The translations under genes were made by a program, and so were the position numbers. This document shows positions 51,598 through 60,054 of a stretch of 64,000 nucleotides of DNA, in pieces. Numbering within the stretch: position 1 is the first letter of the stretch; the number at the start of each line of letters is the position of its first letter. The stretch comes from Phycicoccus endophyticus (GTDB lineage Bacteria > Actinomycetota > Actinomycetes > Actinomycetales > Dermatophilaceae): assembly GCF_011326735.1 (NCBI RefSeq), contig NZ_JAANCN010000004.1, positions 167,608 through 231,607 on the forward strand. Direction: 5' to 3'. A model generated the notes under the pieces. The model saw only the letters and a list, made by a program, of their open reading frames with translations. It was not told where the DNA came from and did no database searches.

Positions 51598-52023
51598 CGG
51601 ACGGCGCCGCGGGGCCCGACCGGACGCCGCGAGCCGTGAGACGACCTCGACCACCTGCTCGGGCTCGAAGGGCTTGCTCACGCACGCGTCGAACCCGGCG
51701 CCGCTGATTTCGGGGCTCACGAGCTCGCCCGCGGTCGCGGTGACGAGGACGACGGGCACCGGGTCGAGCGGGGGGTGGGCGCGGATGGCCGCGATCGCCC
51801 ACCAGCCGTCGTAGGGCGCCATCTGGGAGTCGAGGACGACGACGTCCGGGCGGGGCAGGTCGGTGTCGATGAGCCGGGCCATCGCCGCGCGCCCGTCGGT
51901 GCTCTCCTCGACGACGAACCCGGCCAGCTCGAGGTTGATCCGGAGCAGCGCTCGGATCGCCTCGGTGTCGTCGCACACGAGGACGCGGGGGGCTGCACCG
52001 GGGTCCTCCGTCCCGGATTGCAT
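51595..52023 (-). CDS. Receiver-only response regulator
   Basis: 142 residues, a single REC domain: acidic pair Asp18-Asp19 (VLVCDDTEAIR), phosphoacceptor Asp65 (VVLDSQM), Thr in LVTATAG and Lys116 in CVSKPFEP. No output domain, so it acts by protein contact. No histidine kinase nearby. Very short C-terminal basic tail. Confidence 0.92.
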   Translation of the reverse strand: MQSGTEDPGAAPRVLVCDDTEAIRALLRINLELAGFVVEESTDGRAAMARLIDTDLPRPDVVVLDSQMAPYDGWWAIAAIRAHPPLDPVPVVLVTATAGELVSPEISGAGFDACVSKPFEPEQVVEVVSRLAASGRAPRRRP

Positions 52024-52030
52024 GATGCCC

Positions 52031-52048
52031 AGCGTAGGCTGCTAGCCT
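52031..52048. promoter_or_regulatory. Divergent -10 boxes for response regulator and tRNA-Arg
   Basis: Minus strand TACGCT (52036-52031) lies 7 bases before ATG 52023. Plus strand TAGGCT (52035-52040) or TAGCCT (52043-52048) could serve the tRNA gene. Confidence 0.4.
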
Positions 52049-52088
52049 CAGTCGCCGTTGCCGTTTCGGCGGTGGCTCAGGCCGTTCG

Positions 52089-52163
52089 GCCCCCGTAGCT
52101 CAGGGGATAGAGCACCGCCCTCCGGAGGCGGGAGCGCAGGTTCGAATCCTGCCGGGGGCACCA
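52089..52163 (+). tRNA. tRNA-Arg (CCG), 3' CCA encoded
   Basis: Acceptor GCCCCCG pairs with CGGGGGC; D-stem GCTC/GAGC; anticodon stem CCGCC/GGCGG with loop CTCCGGA (anticodon CCG); T-arm GCAGG-TTCGAAT-CCTGC. CCA is encoded at 52161-52163. It marks the left edge of the accessory island and is the likely integration site. Confidence 0.95.
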
Positions 52164-52188
52164 CACCGCAGGTCTCTGACCTGCGGTG
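52164..52188 (+). terminator. Hairpin directly after tRNA-Arg
   Basis: CACCGCAGGTC-TCT-GACCTGCGGTG is a perfect 11-base stem with a 3-base loop, followed by ATGTGTTTCC. Probably the tRNA terminator, either native or brought by the element. Confidence 0.65.
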
Positions 52189-52209
52189 ATGTGTTTCCAG
52201 GGGCCTTGC

Positions 52210-52279
52210 GTGCAACAACCGTGCAACAGGTCAAATCGGCCCTTCCGGCGCCCGGCTCGTTGTTGCACGCCTATTGCAC
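52210..52279. repeat. Putative integrase arm-type sites, left end
   Basis: Direct pair GTGCAACA at 52210-52217 and 52221-52228, and an inverted pair TGTTGCAC 52261-52268 and ATTGCAC 52273-52279. Starts within each pair are 11-12 bases apart, about one helical turn. The same motif pair occurs just upstream of the integrase gene. Confidence 0.6.
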
Positions 52280-52622
52280 GCCGATGCGGTCTAAGCCTGG
52301 GCACCGAGACCGGGGCGCACTCGCTGGGCCGGCCTGAGCGGACCTCACGCGCCTCAGCGCCGTCTCGTCCGTGTGCCGGCGAGCCCACTCAGGTCGAAGT
52401 CTCAGCCCGCAGGGGGGAGTCACACCGCCCAGATCGGGCCACCCCGCCGCGGGTTTCCCGCCTGGTGCCCCAACCCCCGGGGTCGCCCCGGAACCTATGG
52501 GGTGCGACCCCTGGGCTTCTGGTGCGAGGCTCCACGGATCCGCAGCACACCGCCGCGTAGTGACCATGTCCAGTTGTCCTCGGCCCAGGACGGCGTCCTG
52601 GTGGCTCAGCCCTTCCGCACCC
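52280..52622. other. Non-coding left end of the island
   Basis: No convincing gene. It holds a hairpin with stem GGGGTCGC (52479-52486)/GCGACCCC (52504-52511) and inner CCC/GGG pairs around a CCTAT-containing loop. It could be a terminator or a recombination/transfer site; nothing further can be said. Confidence 0.4.
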
Positions 52623-52628
52623 TAGTCT
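52623..52628 (+). promoter_or_regulatory. -10 box of island gene 1 (leaderless)
   Basis: TAGTCT, then 6 bases to GTG 52635. Confidence 0.4.
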
Positions 52629-52634
52629 TCATGG

Positions 52635-53321
52635 GTGGAACTGGAGACGACGAGCGCTTTGATCGCGGCCGGCGCTGGCCTTGGCGGCGCGTTCGTCGGC
52701 GGCCTCATGACGATCTTCGCCACAACCATGCAGCAGCGCTCGGAGCGCAAGTCCGAACTCGACCGTGAGCGTCGCGCGGACCAGGCTAGGAAAGCAAGAG
52801 CGACAGAGGACCGCGCACGTGAAGCGGCCGAGTCCTGCGATGTCATCTTCGCCGGCGTCTATGACCATCTCAGGAACAAGCCCCAGGACGCGGACGCAGC
52901 GTGGTTCTACCACGTGATCGGCGATTCAATGCAGCAAGCGTCATCGGAGTGTGTCTTTCTCCCATCCGATTTGCGCCAGCGGGTCGAGGAGGCCCGCTCG
53001 ATCCTGAGAGAGGGCCCCAGCCTCGCCCAAGAGCACTACGCGGCTTCTGAGATCTCCGCCGCGCACGTAGCCTATGAACACGTTCATGACGCCTTAGCGG
53101 CTTGGTCAAAGGACTTGCCGCTTCCACCACGATCCGAGATTGCATGCGAATACGTGCTCGCGGCGGAACGATCGATCTCCAACTTCAACGATATGTACGA
53201 AGCCTCTTTGGGGCAGGAGCTGGACATCGAAAGGCGCGAGTGGCGTGCTCGCAATGCTGAGGCACTGAGGGAGATTGGCGGGCGAACAGCCTTAGATGAC
53301 GAGCAACCGCCCAGAGGATGA
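52635..53321 (+). CDS. Hypothetical membrane-anchored, coiled-coil protein
   Basis: 228 residues. One N-terminal glycine-rich helix (LIAAGAGLGGAFVGGLMTIF) followed by a charged helical stretch (QRSERKSELDRERRADQARK) and a mostly helical domain. Single-helix plus coiled-coil proteins of this kind are common in defence islands but no family is recognised. Base composition is lower in G+C than the core genome after the first 100 bases. First cargo gene after the presumed attachment end. Confidence 0.65.
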   Translation: MELETTSALIAAGAGLGGAFVGGLMTIFATTMQQRSERKSELDRERRADQARKARATEDRAREAAESCDVIFAGVYDHLRNKPQDADAAWFYHVIGDSMQQASSECVFLPSDLRQRVEEARSILREGPSLAQEHYAASEISAAHVAYEHVHDALAAWSKDLPLPPRSEIACEYVLAAERSISNFNDMYEASLGQELDIERREWRARNAEALREIGGRTALDDEQPPRG

Positions 53322-53344
53322 GGCTGTGCCACAAGGTGGATGGC

Positions 53345-53690
53345 GGCGAGCTCACACGGGCTGCGCTTGGCGGACGCCGTATTGGCCGAGCCGCTGGCGG
53401 TCGCGGTGCGCGCGCTGCGCAACGCCGGTCCGCTGTCGGGTACGGGAGTGCTCGTGCTGGGCGGAGGCTCGCTGGGCATACTGGTCGCGCAGGCGGCGCG
53501 CGCGTAGGGTGCGGGGCCTGTCGTGGTGGTCCAGCCGAGTTCGAACCGCCGCGAACTGTTGGCCTCTTGGGGGTGGCGACGGCCTGGTGCGACGACGTCG
53601 AGGCCCTGGACGCCGAGCTCGGGCGGCTGTTCCCCGAGCGCGGCGTGGACGTCGTTGTGCAGTCCTCCGGGCGACAGGGGATGGAGGCCC
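53345..53690 (+). pseudogene. Remnant of zinc-type alcohol/polyol dehydrogenase
   Basis: Translated pieces read LADAVLAEPLAVAVRALRN, then GTGVLVLGGGSLGILVAQAA (nucleotide-binding fold), an in-frame TAG at about 53505, continuing GAGPVVVVQPSSNRRELLA, then after a frameshift LFPERGVDVVVQSSGR. These are consecutive parts of a medium-chain dehydrogenase of the polyol/threonine type. No start, one nonsense codon and at least one frameshift make it dead. Confidence 0.65.
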
Positions 53691-53702
53691 GCGCCGCCCG
53701 GC

Positions 53703-53818
53703 TGGCTCGTCGGCGCCGGCACCGTGCGCGAGGTCGACCAGGTCGACGCTGTGGTGCGGGCGAGCGCGCGTTTCGTGGTCTCGCCCGGGACGAGTCGGGC
53801 GGTCATGGCCACGAGTTG
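53703..53818 (+). pseudogene. Fragment of KDPG aldolase
   Basis: LVGAGTVREVDQVDAVVRAS then ARFVVSPGTSRAVMA match the middle of 2-keto-3-deoxy-6-phosphogluconate aldolase. It is only about 38 residues, in a different frame from the dehydrogenase debris just upstream. Together they look like a decayed sugar-acid catabolic cluster. Confidence 0.6.
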
Positions 53819-53819
53819 A

Positions 53820-54217
53820 CGAACAGTCTTAGCGTCTGGTCGCCCGGAAGAGCGAGACCCCGGGACCGCGTACTCCCAGCCGCGCCCGATGTCCACGTCC
53901 GACGCACTCGTTCGAGGAGACGCTGCAGTAGCCCGATCGGATGGGAGGTGGCCAAATGGCCCCATCCGCCGCCTGTCGACTCTGTCGAGCGGCGGCAGGG
54001 GCGCCAACACCGGCACTAAGGGGCCTCCTGGTTCCAAATCTGTCCGGTCGGTCACGGCCGCGCGTACATCGCGTCCTCGTTGGATTCAGACTCAGCGCCG
54101 GTCGTGGTGGTTGAGATCTGACCGTTTCGCGGCCACTCGCAGGTACTGTGCGAAACGCTCAATCACCCGGGCGACCGGCAGCGGAGGCACCGGCTTACAC
54201 CAGAACGGGGACCCAAC
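53820..54217. other. Intergenic stretch, no gene supported
   Basis: About 400 bases between debris and the STAND gene. Frames exist on both strands but have no ribosome sites or recognisable protein. The promoter of the large STAND gene should lie here; I see no clear -10/-35 pair. Confidence 0.4.
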
Positions 54218-57200
54218 ATGGCCCTCTCGCGCCGACAGAAGGACTTGGTGCGCATGCTGGCGACCATCAGTGTCGCTAGCGCAGCAGCTGGAGTAGCTAC
54301 CGTCGGCCTGGGCCCTGCTTTGGTCGCGGGCGCTGCCGGGCAGGCCTTCCTGTTGAGGTTGGGACGCGTGGAGACCACACTGAAGTCCCACCCAGAGACG
54401 GACGAGCTGGTCCGTAGGCTGCGAGAATCACTCCGCGAGTGGGCGCAGGGGGAACTGGCTGAGCGCGACGACGCCGAAATCACTGCGGGTCTGGAACTCG
54501 CGGTCAACGCGGTCGCCGCAAATGGGTTCGGTTTGGACGAGCTCGTGCGCGCGCGCTTTGACCCTGGAGTCCTAGCCGAGAGCGTGGTCCACGCCGCGCA
54601 CCAATCCGATAGCGAGTGGGCAAACTCAGAGCAGGCGCGATTTCGCATCGCCGAGCGTGGGATCAGGATGGCGGCCACCAGCCTAGCGAAGGCGGCGGCC
54701 GAGAACGCGCCCGCGTTGCGGGAGGTATTCGCCGTGTTGAGTCAACAAATCGCGAGCCTTGAGCGGCGCGTTAGGGAGGTCGAAGCGCGGGATGCGCAAC
54801 CAATGCCGGGCCGGGCAGCCTTCTTGGCTATCAGTGAGCAGGCCCGCGCCGAGCTCACGCCAGACACTCTTCCGGAGGTCGACCGGCGTGACCTCATCCA
54901 ACCAGGCCTGAACCGACTCCGTCGAGACGGGACGCCACTTGCGATTGTCGGCGACGGAGGACTAGGGAAGAGCGTCTTTGCCGGGCAGATCTACGACGCG
55001 CTCCTCGCCGACGGTCGTGCGGTGGTGATAGTTCCCTGTTCCTCCGTGCCCCGTGCAGCCTCGCTTGCCACAGCCAAAGACGTGGACCTGGCGCTCTGTC
55101 AGGCGGCCACAGGGCTCGACGATGTCCCGGTCTTCACGGCGGCTCTCGAAGACCTAGCTCGTGGTGGTCAGGTCTGCGTGATCATTGACACTCTGGATTT
55201 AATACTGAGCGAAAGCTCTGCTCGGGTCATCGCAGCCCTGCTGCGACGAATCGCCGAGCAGCACGGCCTGGTGGTCTTGTGCCGCGAGCGTGAATGGATC
55301 GATTTCGATCTAGCGAAATCCCTTCCCCCGAGGACGGTGCTTCCGCTGCCTCGGCTGACTCCCGATGAGATTCTCGCGTGGGGCGAGGCGTTTGTGGCCG
55401 CGTCGACGAACGTCAGTCCTCTCTTCGTGGAGAGTCTGTCGCGGGCTGCCCACGCCACCGGGGGCTCCGAGGTGCTGGGGGTGCCGTTGCGGCTGGCGAT
55501 GGCGTGTGAACTGTATGGAGGGCTCGGTCCAATCCCGGATGATCTAACGGTGGCGGCTTTGTACAGGTCGTACTGGGATCGTCGGATTGCCCTAGATCGG
55601 GAAGGGCTCCGGGGAGAGGCTGCGCGGGCTCAGGAGGAGGCTGCGTTGGCGATTGCCGGGGCGATCTGGGAAGAGAGCCACGAGCGGTTCGTTGAGTCGG
55701 CCAGACCATTGGGGGCCATCGACTGGGGTGCCGTAGATCGACTGCGTGGCGAGGGCGTCCTGCGGGAGGTGGCGGGCCGGTTCAGGTTCTTCCACCAGAC
55801 GTTCGCGGAGTTCGCGGTGGCGCAATACCTTGTTGCTGCGGGTCAAACGCCTGACCTCGAGCGTCTTCGTGTCAGGCTGTACGAGAACGACAGTGGCATG
55901 TGGGGGGTTGCCGCCTACCTACTGCAATCCGAACTCGAGGTGTCTCGCTACGACACACTCGCAGAGGCGGTCCCCGTTGATGTAGGTACGGGGATGCGGA
56001 TTCGCCTGCGGAGTGCCCTAGAGCAGCCTGATGACGACCGAAGCATTCACTTGGTGCAAGAGCTCGCGGTCGCGGCGCCTGAAGAGCTCGCGCTCTTTGC
56101 GGATCTCTTTCTCAGTGTGGGAGAGAGCCGCCGACGCGTGGCTGCCAGTGTCCTCTTGGACCTTCTGGTCAATCAGACAGGAAAATTGAATCGGCTCGCC
56201 CAGGTAGCTGCGTCTTTGCTGGCAACGCTCGACGTCAAGGCGCGTGCCGATCTACTCGTGCCGGCGATCGTTGCTCTCGTGACGCGGGACCCCGCCCTAC
56301 CGGCTGTGTTGGTTAGTCCCGTTGTCACGCGACTTCTGTCGGGCTTCCCGACTGAGCTGGTCGAGGGTGACCTGGCCTTATTGGTTGGCCTGTATCCAGC
56401 CCTTCCAGACCCCGGCAGGGCGCATATAATCGCCCGGGTTGCGGCGCAGCCTGAGTCGCGTTTCCAGGAACTGCTTGAAATCGCTTTGCGGTCCGGGCTG
56501 CCGAGCGGGTCGCCGGATGACGCCGGACAACTTCTTGCGCGTTCGTGGTCGGATCCTGGTTGGCGCGCGGCCCAGAATTGGAAGACATGGCGGGATCTGT
56601 TACTCGGAGAATGGCCCCAACGCTGGGACGCCGCGCAGACGCGCGCGGTGGTTAAGGTGGCAAGTCACGACGTCGGTGTATTTGAAGAGTTGCTTCGGGA
56701 GGCTTTGACGCCGACCGTGACCTCAGGTCGGCCTCGCGTTCACAACGCGGCGGAGTTCCTCGCGACGTACTGGCCGACGAGGACCGCGGAGGTGATCCTC
56801 GCCCAAGGGGTCGCAGCGGATCGGGTCGCAGTGGCTACCGCGAGCACACTGATGCGACGGGTATGCGACGAGGTGCGAGCTGACACCAGGCAGGCGCTTG
56901 CTGAGGTTCTTTGGTCGCGAAGATCGGTAGATGTGCAGACCGCTCTCCCCGCTCTAGTCCGGCTTATGGCGGGAAATGAGCCAACGTTCGTCGCGTTAGA
57001 GGGTGAGCTTTGTGAGCGGTTCGAGGAAGGGGGACCGGATCGGGCCCGCTGGAACTGCTTCGAGGCCATGCTGCAAACGTTGACCCCTGCTCAGGTGCTG
57101 GCGCACCAGCCTCTGGTGGCGTTGCTCGCGTCGGGACAGCACGCCACGGACCGGATAAACTCCGCGGTTCTGGAGGGCTTCCTCGCACCGGTTTCTGCGG

Positions 57201-58018
57201 CTGCGCGCTCACAGTGCGAGAAGATCTTCCAGTGGGAGCGACGCACCTCCGCGGTTAGTGCGTGCGCGCGGACTCTGCACGAGGGCCTGCCTCAATGGGA
57301 TTCCAGGGAGTTGGATGCGGATGGTGTGCCCTGGCTTGTCACACTCCTGCCAACACGCGTTCCCAAAGCCGTCGAGCATGTCGCTGGTGCCATTCACTCG
57401 CGCATTCAGACAGCCACGTGGAACCCCGGGATGTCGCAGCGGGTGGTCGACCGAATTGTTGCGTCGCTCCGCGATGGAGAGGACCCACAGGTGAGCAAGA
57501 AACTACGGATGATCTTGATGGGTGTACTGCGGGGACCGTCGGCGAAGGCGGACGTCACCGTCGCCCACGTGGAACAGATTCTGTCGGCGTACTGGGATGC
57601 GTTGGACGCCGACGCGGCCGCGGGTCGCTCGAACCGGTCGGCAGCATTATGGGCAGGCCTCAACAGCACAGCGTCTGCCCTCGCTTTGAACATGTACGAT
57701 CAAGAAGCGAGCGAGGAACTGCTCTTCAGGATTGTCCACACTGATAGTAAGCCCTTATCCAACCGCTCCTCCCGTTATACCGCCCAGACTGTGACCACGT
57801 ACCTTGAGCGTGACCACAGCCGGCTCGCGCACATCGAAGGTATGTGGGCGTCAATGCCGCAGACCGCCCGAATAGCGGTGGCGGAGGCGCTCGACCGTGG
57901 GCTGATCCCAGGCAAAGAGACAACCGCCCAGCGGTTGCTAAACCTGGGTGCACAGAGCGAAGCCGCGGCCCGGCTCCTCAGCATCGTTGAAACGGGTGGA
58001 TCCCGCATTCTCCGCTGA
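54218..58018 (+). CDS. STAND (NACHT-like) NTPase, probable antiphage sensor
   Basis: 1266 residues. N-terminal helical region (about 1-195) with a hydrophobic Ala/Gly stretch at about 14-46 and a coiled coil near 170-192; no nuclease, TIR or protease motif is seen there. NTPase core: Walker A GDGGLGKS (245-252), Walker B VCVIIDTLDLIL (319-330), sensor Arg356 in VVLCRERE, and a winged-helix end FFHQTFAEFAVAQYL (524-538), the hallmark of NACHT/STAND proteins. Residues about 540-1266 form a long helical, HEAT-like sensor region. Such proteins oligomerise on detecting phage products. ATG 54218 with a weak GGGGA site. TTA codons and lower G+C mark it as transferred. Confidence 0.82.
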   Translation: MALSRRQKDLVRMLATISVASAAAGVATVGLGPALVAGAAGQAFLLRLGRVETTLKSHPETDELVRRLRESLREWAQGELAERDDAEITAGLELAVNAVAANGFGLDELVRARFDPGVLAESVVHAAHQSDSEWANSEQARFRIAERGIRMAATSLAKAAAENAPALREVFAVLSQQIASLERRVREVEARDAQPMPGRAAFLAISEQARAELTPDTLPEVDRRDLIQPGLNRLRRDGTPLAIVGDGGLGKSVFAGQIYDALLADGRAVVIVPCSSVPRAASLATAKDVDLALCQAATGLDDVPVFTAALEDLARGGQVCVIIDTLDLILSESSARVIAALLRRIAEQHGLVVLCREREWIDFDLAKSLPPRTVLPLPRLTPDEILAWGEAFVAASTNVSPLFVESLSRAAHATGGSEVLGVPLRLAMACELYGGLGPIPDDLTVAALYRSYWDRRIALDREGLRGEAARAQEEAALAIAGAIWEESHERFVESARPLGAIDWGAVDRLRGEGVLREVAGRFRFFHQTFAEFAVAQYLVAAGQTPDLERLRVRLYENDSGMWGVAAYLLQSELEVSRYDTLAEAVPVDVGTGMRIRLRSALEQPDDDRSIHLVQELAVAAPEELALFADLFLSVGESRRRVAASVLLDLLVNQTGKLNRLAQVAASLLATLDVKARADLLVPAIVALVTRDPALPAVLVSPVVTRLLSGFPTELVEGDLALLVGLYPALPDPGRAHIIARVAAQPESRFQELLEIALRSGLPSGSPDDAGQLLARSWSDPGWRAAQNWKTWRDLLLGEWPQRWDAAQTRAVVKVASHDVGVFEELLREALTPTVTSGRPRVHNAAEFLATYWPTRTAEVILAQGVAADRVAVATASTLMRRVCDEVRADTRQALAEVLWSRRSVDVQTALPALVRLMAGNEPTFVALEGELCERFEEGGPDRARWNCFEAMLQTLTPAQVLAHQPLVALLASGQHATDRINSAVLEGFLAPVSAAARSQCEKIFQWERRTSAVSACARTLHEGLPQWDSRELDADGVPWLVTLLPTRVPKAVEHVAGAIHSRIQTATWNPGMSQRVVDRIVASLRDGEDPQVSKKLRMILMGVLRGPSAKADVTVAHVEQILSAYWDALDADAAAGRSNRSAALWAGLNSTASALALNMYDQEASEELLFRIVHTDSKPLSNRSSRYTAQTVTTYLERDHSRLAHIEGMWASMPQTARIAVAEALDRGLIPGKETTAQRLLNLGAQSEAAARLLSIVETGGSRILR

Positions 58019-58213
58019 CAACCAGTGGCGCACCTTACGAGCCCGAACCGGGAACCGCTGCGCCGATTTCACGTTGCAGTGCGTTGGGTGGGGACTGCTG
58101 CACCGATAGGTGACAGCTGGGGTCAGGCGGCCTGAGTGGCCGGTGTGGTCATGATGGCTTCGTACTGCCAACGCGGACGGAGCGCGGCGACGGGATAGGT
58201 CAAGCCCGCTGGG
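58019..58213. other. Short stretch between STAND gene and IS256 element
   Basis: No intact gene. On the minus strand a frame ending RPRWQYEAIMTTPATQAA could be the tail of another transposase, but it is too short to assign. Confidence 0.3.
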
Positions 58214-59610
58214 GTGGTGTACGAGGGTGATTCCTCGTTGGGGGGTTAGGCGCTGATGGCGCCAGCGATTGTCAGGGGGTCCTCCTTCTCGTCGGGGACG
58301 GTCGGGGTGAGGGCGGTCCGGCACTGCTTGAGCAGCTCGAGGCCGAGGTAGCGGCGCTGCTCGACCCACTCATCGTGCTGCTCGGCCAGGACTGCGCCGA
58401 CGAGTCGGATGACGGCGTCGCGGTTGGGGAAGATCCCCACGACGTCGGTTCGGCGGCGGATCTCCCGGTTCAGTCGCTCGTTGGGGTTGTTGGACCAGAT
58501 CTGTCGCCAACAGGCCTTGGGGAAGACGGTGAACGCGAGGATCTCCTCCCGCGCCTCCTCGAGGTACGCGGCCACGGTCGGGAGCTTCTCGGTGAGCGAC
58601 TCGACGATCCGGTCGAACTGGGCGTGCACGGCCTCGGCGTCGGGCTGGTCGTACACCGAGTGCAGCAGCGCCTTGACCCACGGCCACGACGACTTCGGGG
58701 TGGCGGACATCAGGTTGGCGGCGAAGTGGGTCCGGCACCGCTGCCACCCCGTGCCCGGCAGGGTCGCCCCGACCGCGTCGATCAGGCCGGAGTGCGCGTC
58801 GGAGGTCACCAGCCCGACCGGGCCCGCGCTGGTGAGGCCGCGGGCGACCAGGTCCCGGAAGAAGCTCAGCCACCCGGCGTGGGTCTCGGACGTGGCGGTG
58901 TGCACCCCGAGGACCTCCCGGTAGCCCTCGGCGTTGACGCCGGTGGCGACCATGACCGCGACCTTGACGACCCGGCCGTGCTCGCGGACCTTCATCACCA
59001 GTGCGTCCGCCGCCACGAACGTGTACGGGCCGGCGTCCAGGGGGCGGGTGCGGAACGCGGCCACCTGCTCATCGAGGCTCCGGGCCATCTGCGAGACCTG
59101 GGACTTCGACAGGCCGGTGATCCCCAGGGTGCGCACCAGCTTGTCCATCCGGCGCGTGCTGACGCCCAGGAGATAACAGGTCGCGACCACCGTGGTCAGC
59201 GCCGCCTCCGCGCGGCGGCGGCGTTCCATCAGCCACTCCGGGAACAGCGACCCCTCGCGCAGCTTGGGGACCGCGACATCGAGCGTGCCCACGCGGGTGT
59301 CGAGGTCGCGGTGGCGGTAGCCGTTGCGCCGGTTGACCCGCTCGGGGTCCCGTGCACCGTACTCCGCGCCGCACACCGCGTCGGCCTGGGCCGGGAGCAA
59401 CGCGTTCACGAACGTGGTCAGCAGGTCACGCATCAGGTCCGGCGAGGCCTGGGACAGCTCCTCACGCAGGAACCGGGCAGGGTCGATACTGGGGACGGCG
59501 GTCATCGTGGTGCTCCTCTTCGAGTGGGTTGTGGAAGATCTCTCGAAGAATCACCCGGTGACCGCCGCTCACATCGGTAGCGACACGGTCACCGGCTGCT
59601 CGTACACCAC
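58214..59610. mobile_element. IS256-family insertion sequence
   Basis: Outer ends carry a perfect 12-base inverted repeat GTGGTGTACGAG (58214-58225) and CTCGTACACCAC (59599-59610) around one transposase gene. No target-site duplication is visible at these borders, so the ends may be a few bases off or flanks rearranged. It separates the STAND gene from the TIR/caspase/SLOG operon. Confidence 0.75.
58246..59505 (-). CDS. IS256-family transposase (Mutator type)
   Basis: 419 residues, full length and apparently intact. Catalytic triad Asp167 (AADALVMKV), Asp236 (VTSDAHSGL) and Glu343 (NPNERLNREIRRRTD). Zinc/His-Cys motif CRTHFAANLM. G+C-rich with codon use like the core genome, unlike the island genes on either side. 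Confidence 0.95.
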   Translation of the reverse strand: MTAVPSIDPARFLREELSQASPDLMRDLLTTFVNALLPAQADAVCGAEYGARDPERVNRRNGYRHRDLDTRVGTLDVAVPKLREGSLFPEWLMERRRRAEAALTTVVATCYLLGVSTRRMDKLVRTLGITGLSKSQVSQMARSLDEQVAAFRTRPLDAGPYTFVAADALVMKVREHGRVVKVAVMVATGVNAEGYREVLGVHTATSETHAGWLSFFRDLVARGLTSAGPVGLVTSDAHSGLIDAVGATLPGTGWQRCRTHFAANLMSATPKSSWPWVKALLHSVYDQPDAEAVHAQFDRIVESLTEKLPTVAAYLEEAREEILAFTVFPKACWRQIWSNNPNERLNREIRRRTDVVGIFPNRDAVIRLVGAVLAEQHDEWVEQRRYLGLELLKQCRTALTPTVPDEKEDPLTIAGAISA

Positions 59611-60054
59611 TCTGTCGGACTCAACTGAGTGTGCCTCCTCGCTGACCAGGAGACGGTGCGGCCCTGCAACCAAGTCACGCACGCAGCCAGTAACCTCGCT
59701 CAGAAAACCATCCCCGCAAGCCCGCAGGGCACCGGTGACCGCTCCGTGAGTTCAAGGGGCTGCTAGCGGCGGTCAAGTTCGGGTGCAACAGGCGCAGATG
59801 AATTGGCCATCGCTTGAAGAGAGTTCGCCGACCACCTTGCGGGCTCCGCGAGAGGGTTCCGGTGGACGTCTACGTAAGATCACAAGTGGCATGGCTCGCA
59901 CACGACCACAACGACAAGTACGCGGATCGCCGGCAACGGCGGCTGACCCGGGCGAGCCGACCTCCTACAGGCTCTCAAGTTGTATCCTTACCCTTAGTCT
60001 CTCTAGCTTTTCTGTTGGAGCGGCGCTTGCAATCGATCTACTCGGAGGAAGTTC
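59611..60054. other. Upstream region of the TIR/caspase/SLOG operon
   Basis: No supported gene in 440 bases; a frame from about 59860 to 60062 (VDVYVRSQVAWLAHDHNDK...) lacks a ribosome site and family, and may be a relic. Confidence 0.4.
59980..60009 (+). promoter_or_regulatory. Probable promoter of the TIR/caspase/SLOG operon
   Basis: TTGTAT (59980-59985), 18-base spacer, TAGCTT (60004-60009). GGAGGAAG seven or so bases before ATG 60055 is the ribosome site. Confidence 0.5.

Noticed and set aside
53889..54296. 135-codon frame before the STAND gene
   Set aside because: Arg/Ser/Thr-rich, no ribosome site, overlaps the STAND start; composition of a chance frame.
58375..59580. 401-codon frame antisense to the IS256 transposase
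   Set aside because: Shadow of a strongly conserved transposase; no start signal.
58206..59618. Target-site duplication around the IS256 copy
   Set aside because: The 8-9 base flanks on either side (CCGCTGGG and TCTGTCGG) do not match at any offset tried.
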